A DNA stretch of 64,000 nt from Natronohydrobacter sp. (GTDB lineage: Bacteria; Pseudomonadota; Alphaproteobacteria; Rhodobacterales; Rhodobacteraceae), in contig SLDY01000068.1 of NCBI GenBank assembly GCA_007125005.1, positions 1 to 64,000 on the forward strand. The letters run 5' to 3'. Position 1 is the first letter of the stretch; each line of letters opens with the position of its first letter. Below, piece after piece: positions 63,696-64,000 of this stretch. Below the pieces are notes generated by a model. That model saw only the letters and a list, made by a program, of their open reading frames with translations, was not told the DNA's origin and did not search any database. Position numbers and translations under genes: made by a program.

Positions 63696-64000
63696 ATGCC
63701 TCACACCCATCAGATCCGCGTCTATTATGAAGATACCGATCTTGCAGGGATCGTGTATTACGCGAATTATCTGAAATTCATCGAACGCGCGCGCAGCGAA
63801 TGGGTGCGCACGCTGGGGCTCGATCAGGCCGCCATGAAGGCGGCAGGCGAAGGCGTGTTTGCTGTGCGCCGTGTTGTCGCTGATTACCGCGCCCCGGCCC
63901 GATTCGATGACCTGCTCGATGTGACCACAGAATATCAGAACCACTCTGGCGCGCGCCTGATCCTGCGCCAAAGCGCATTTTGCGAGGGCCGTTTGCTCTT
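63696..64000 (+). CDS. ybgC: YbgC-type acyl-CoA thioesterase, truncated by window end
   Basis: MPHTHQIRVYYEDTDLAGIVYYANYLKFIERARSEW hot-dog signature (ORF read manually from sequence). Confidence 0.92.
   Translation, partial: MPHTHQIRVYYEDTDLAGIVYYANYLKFIERARSEWVRTLGLDQAAMKAAGEGVFAVRRVVADYRAPARFDDLLDVTTEYQNHSGARLILRQSAFCEGRLL

Overview
The window reads as a chromosomal housekeeping segment from an alphaproteobacterium. A Rhodobacterales (Rhodobacter/Roseobacter-type) origin is inferred from gene content and order, not from any database search. Main blocks, left to right: (1) a nearly complete minus-strand complex I (nuo) operon, nuoA-B-C-D-E-x-F-x-x-G-x-H-I-J-K-L', with four small accessory ORFs and a C-terminally extended NuoE; (2) a minus-strand leucine/isovalerate (liu-type) operon: isovaleryl-CoA dehydrogenase, methylcrotonyl-CoA carboxylase beta and alpha, HMG-CoA lyase, methylglutaconyl-CoA hydratase, plus a GST-like gene, an LprI-like gene and a DUF1622-like gene; (3) a plus-strand run: nucleoside hydrolase, LysR regulator, guaB, ispH, DUF3429-like, GST, rnhA, UPF0126/TRIC-like; (4) rlmN, asparaginase, rplM-rpsI, a UbiH-type monooxygenase, gamma carbonic anhydrase, a 3-hydroxyisobutyrate dehydrogenase-type enzyme, a penicillin acylase and a FadL-like porin; (5) an uncharacterised P-loop protein next to metA, an alpha/beta hydrolase, DUF3422, pntAB and kynureninase; (6) a flagellar cluster: SLT lytic transglycosylase-flhA-fliR-flhB-fliJ-like on plus, flgBC-fliE-fliQ-flgF-flgG-flgA-flgH-fliL-M29 peptidase on minus, and divergent fliI; (7) metG, a Sel1-repeat protein, a conserved hypothetical and a ybgC-type thioesterase start. 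I saw no CRISPR array, prophage, transposase, tRNA/rRNA gene or recognisable defence system. I did not find a convincing undescribed multi-gene system. The items most worth a second look are cis-elements (repeat/palindrome structures in intergenic DNA), the uncharacterised ORFs inside conserved operons, and a degenerate KMSKS motif in MetG.
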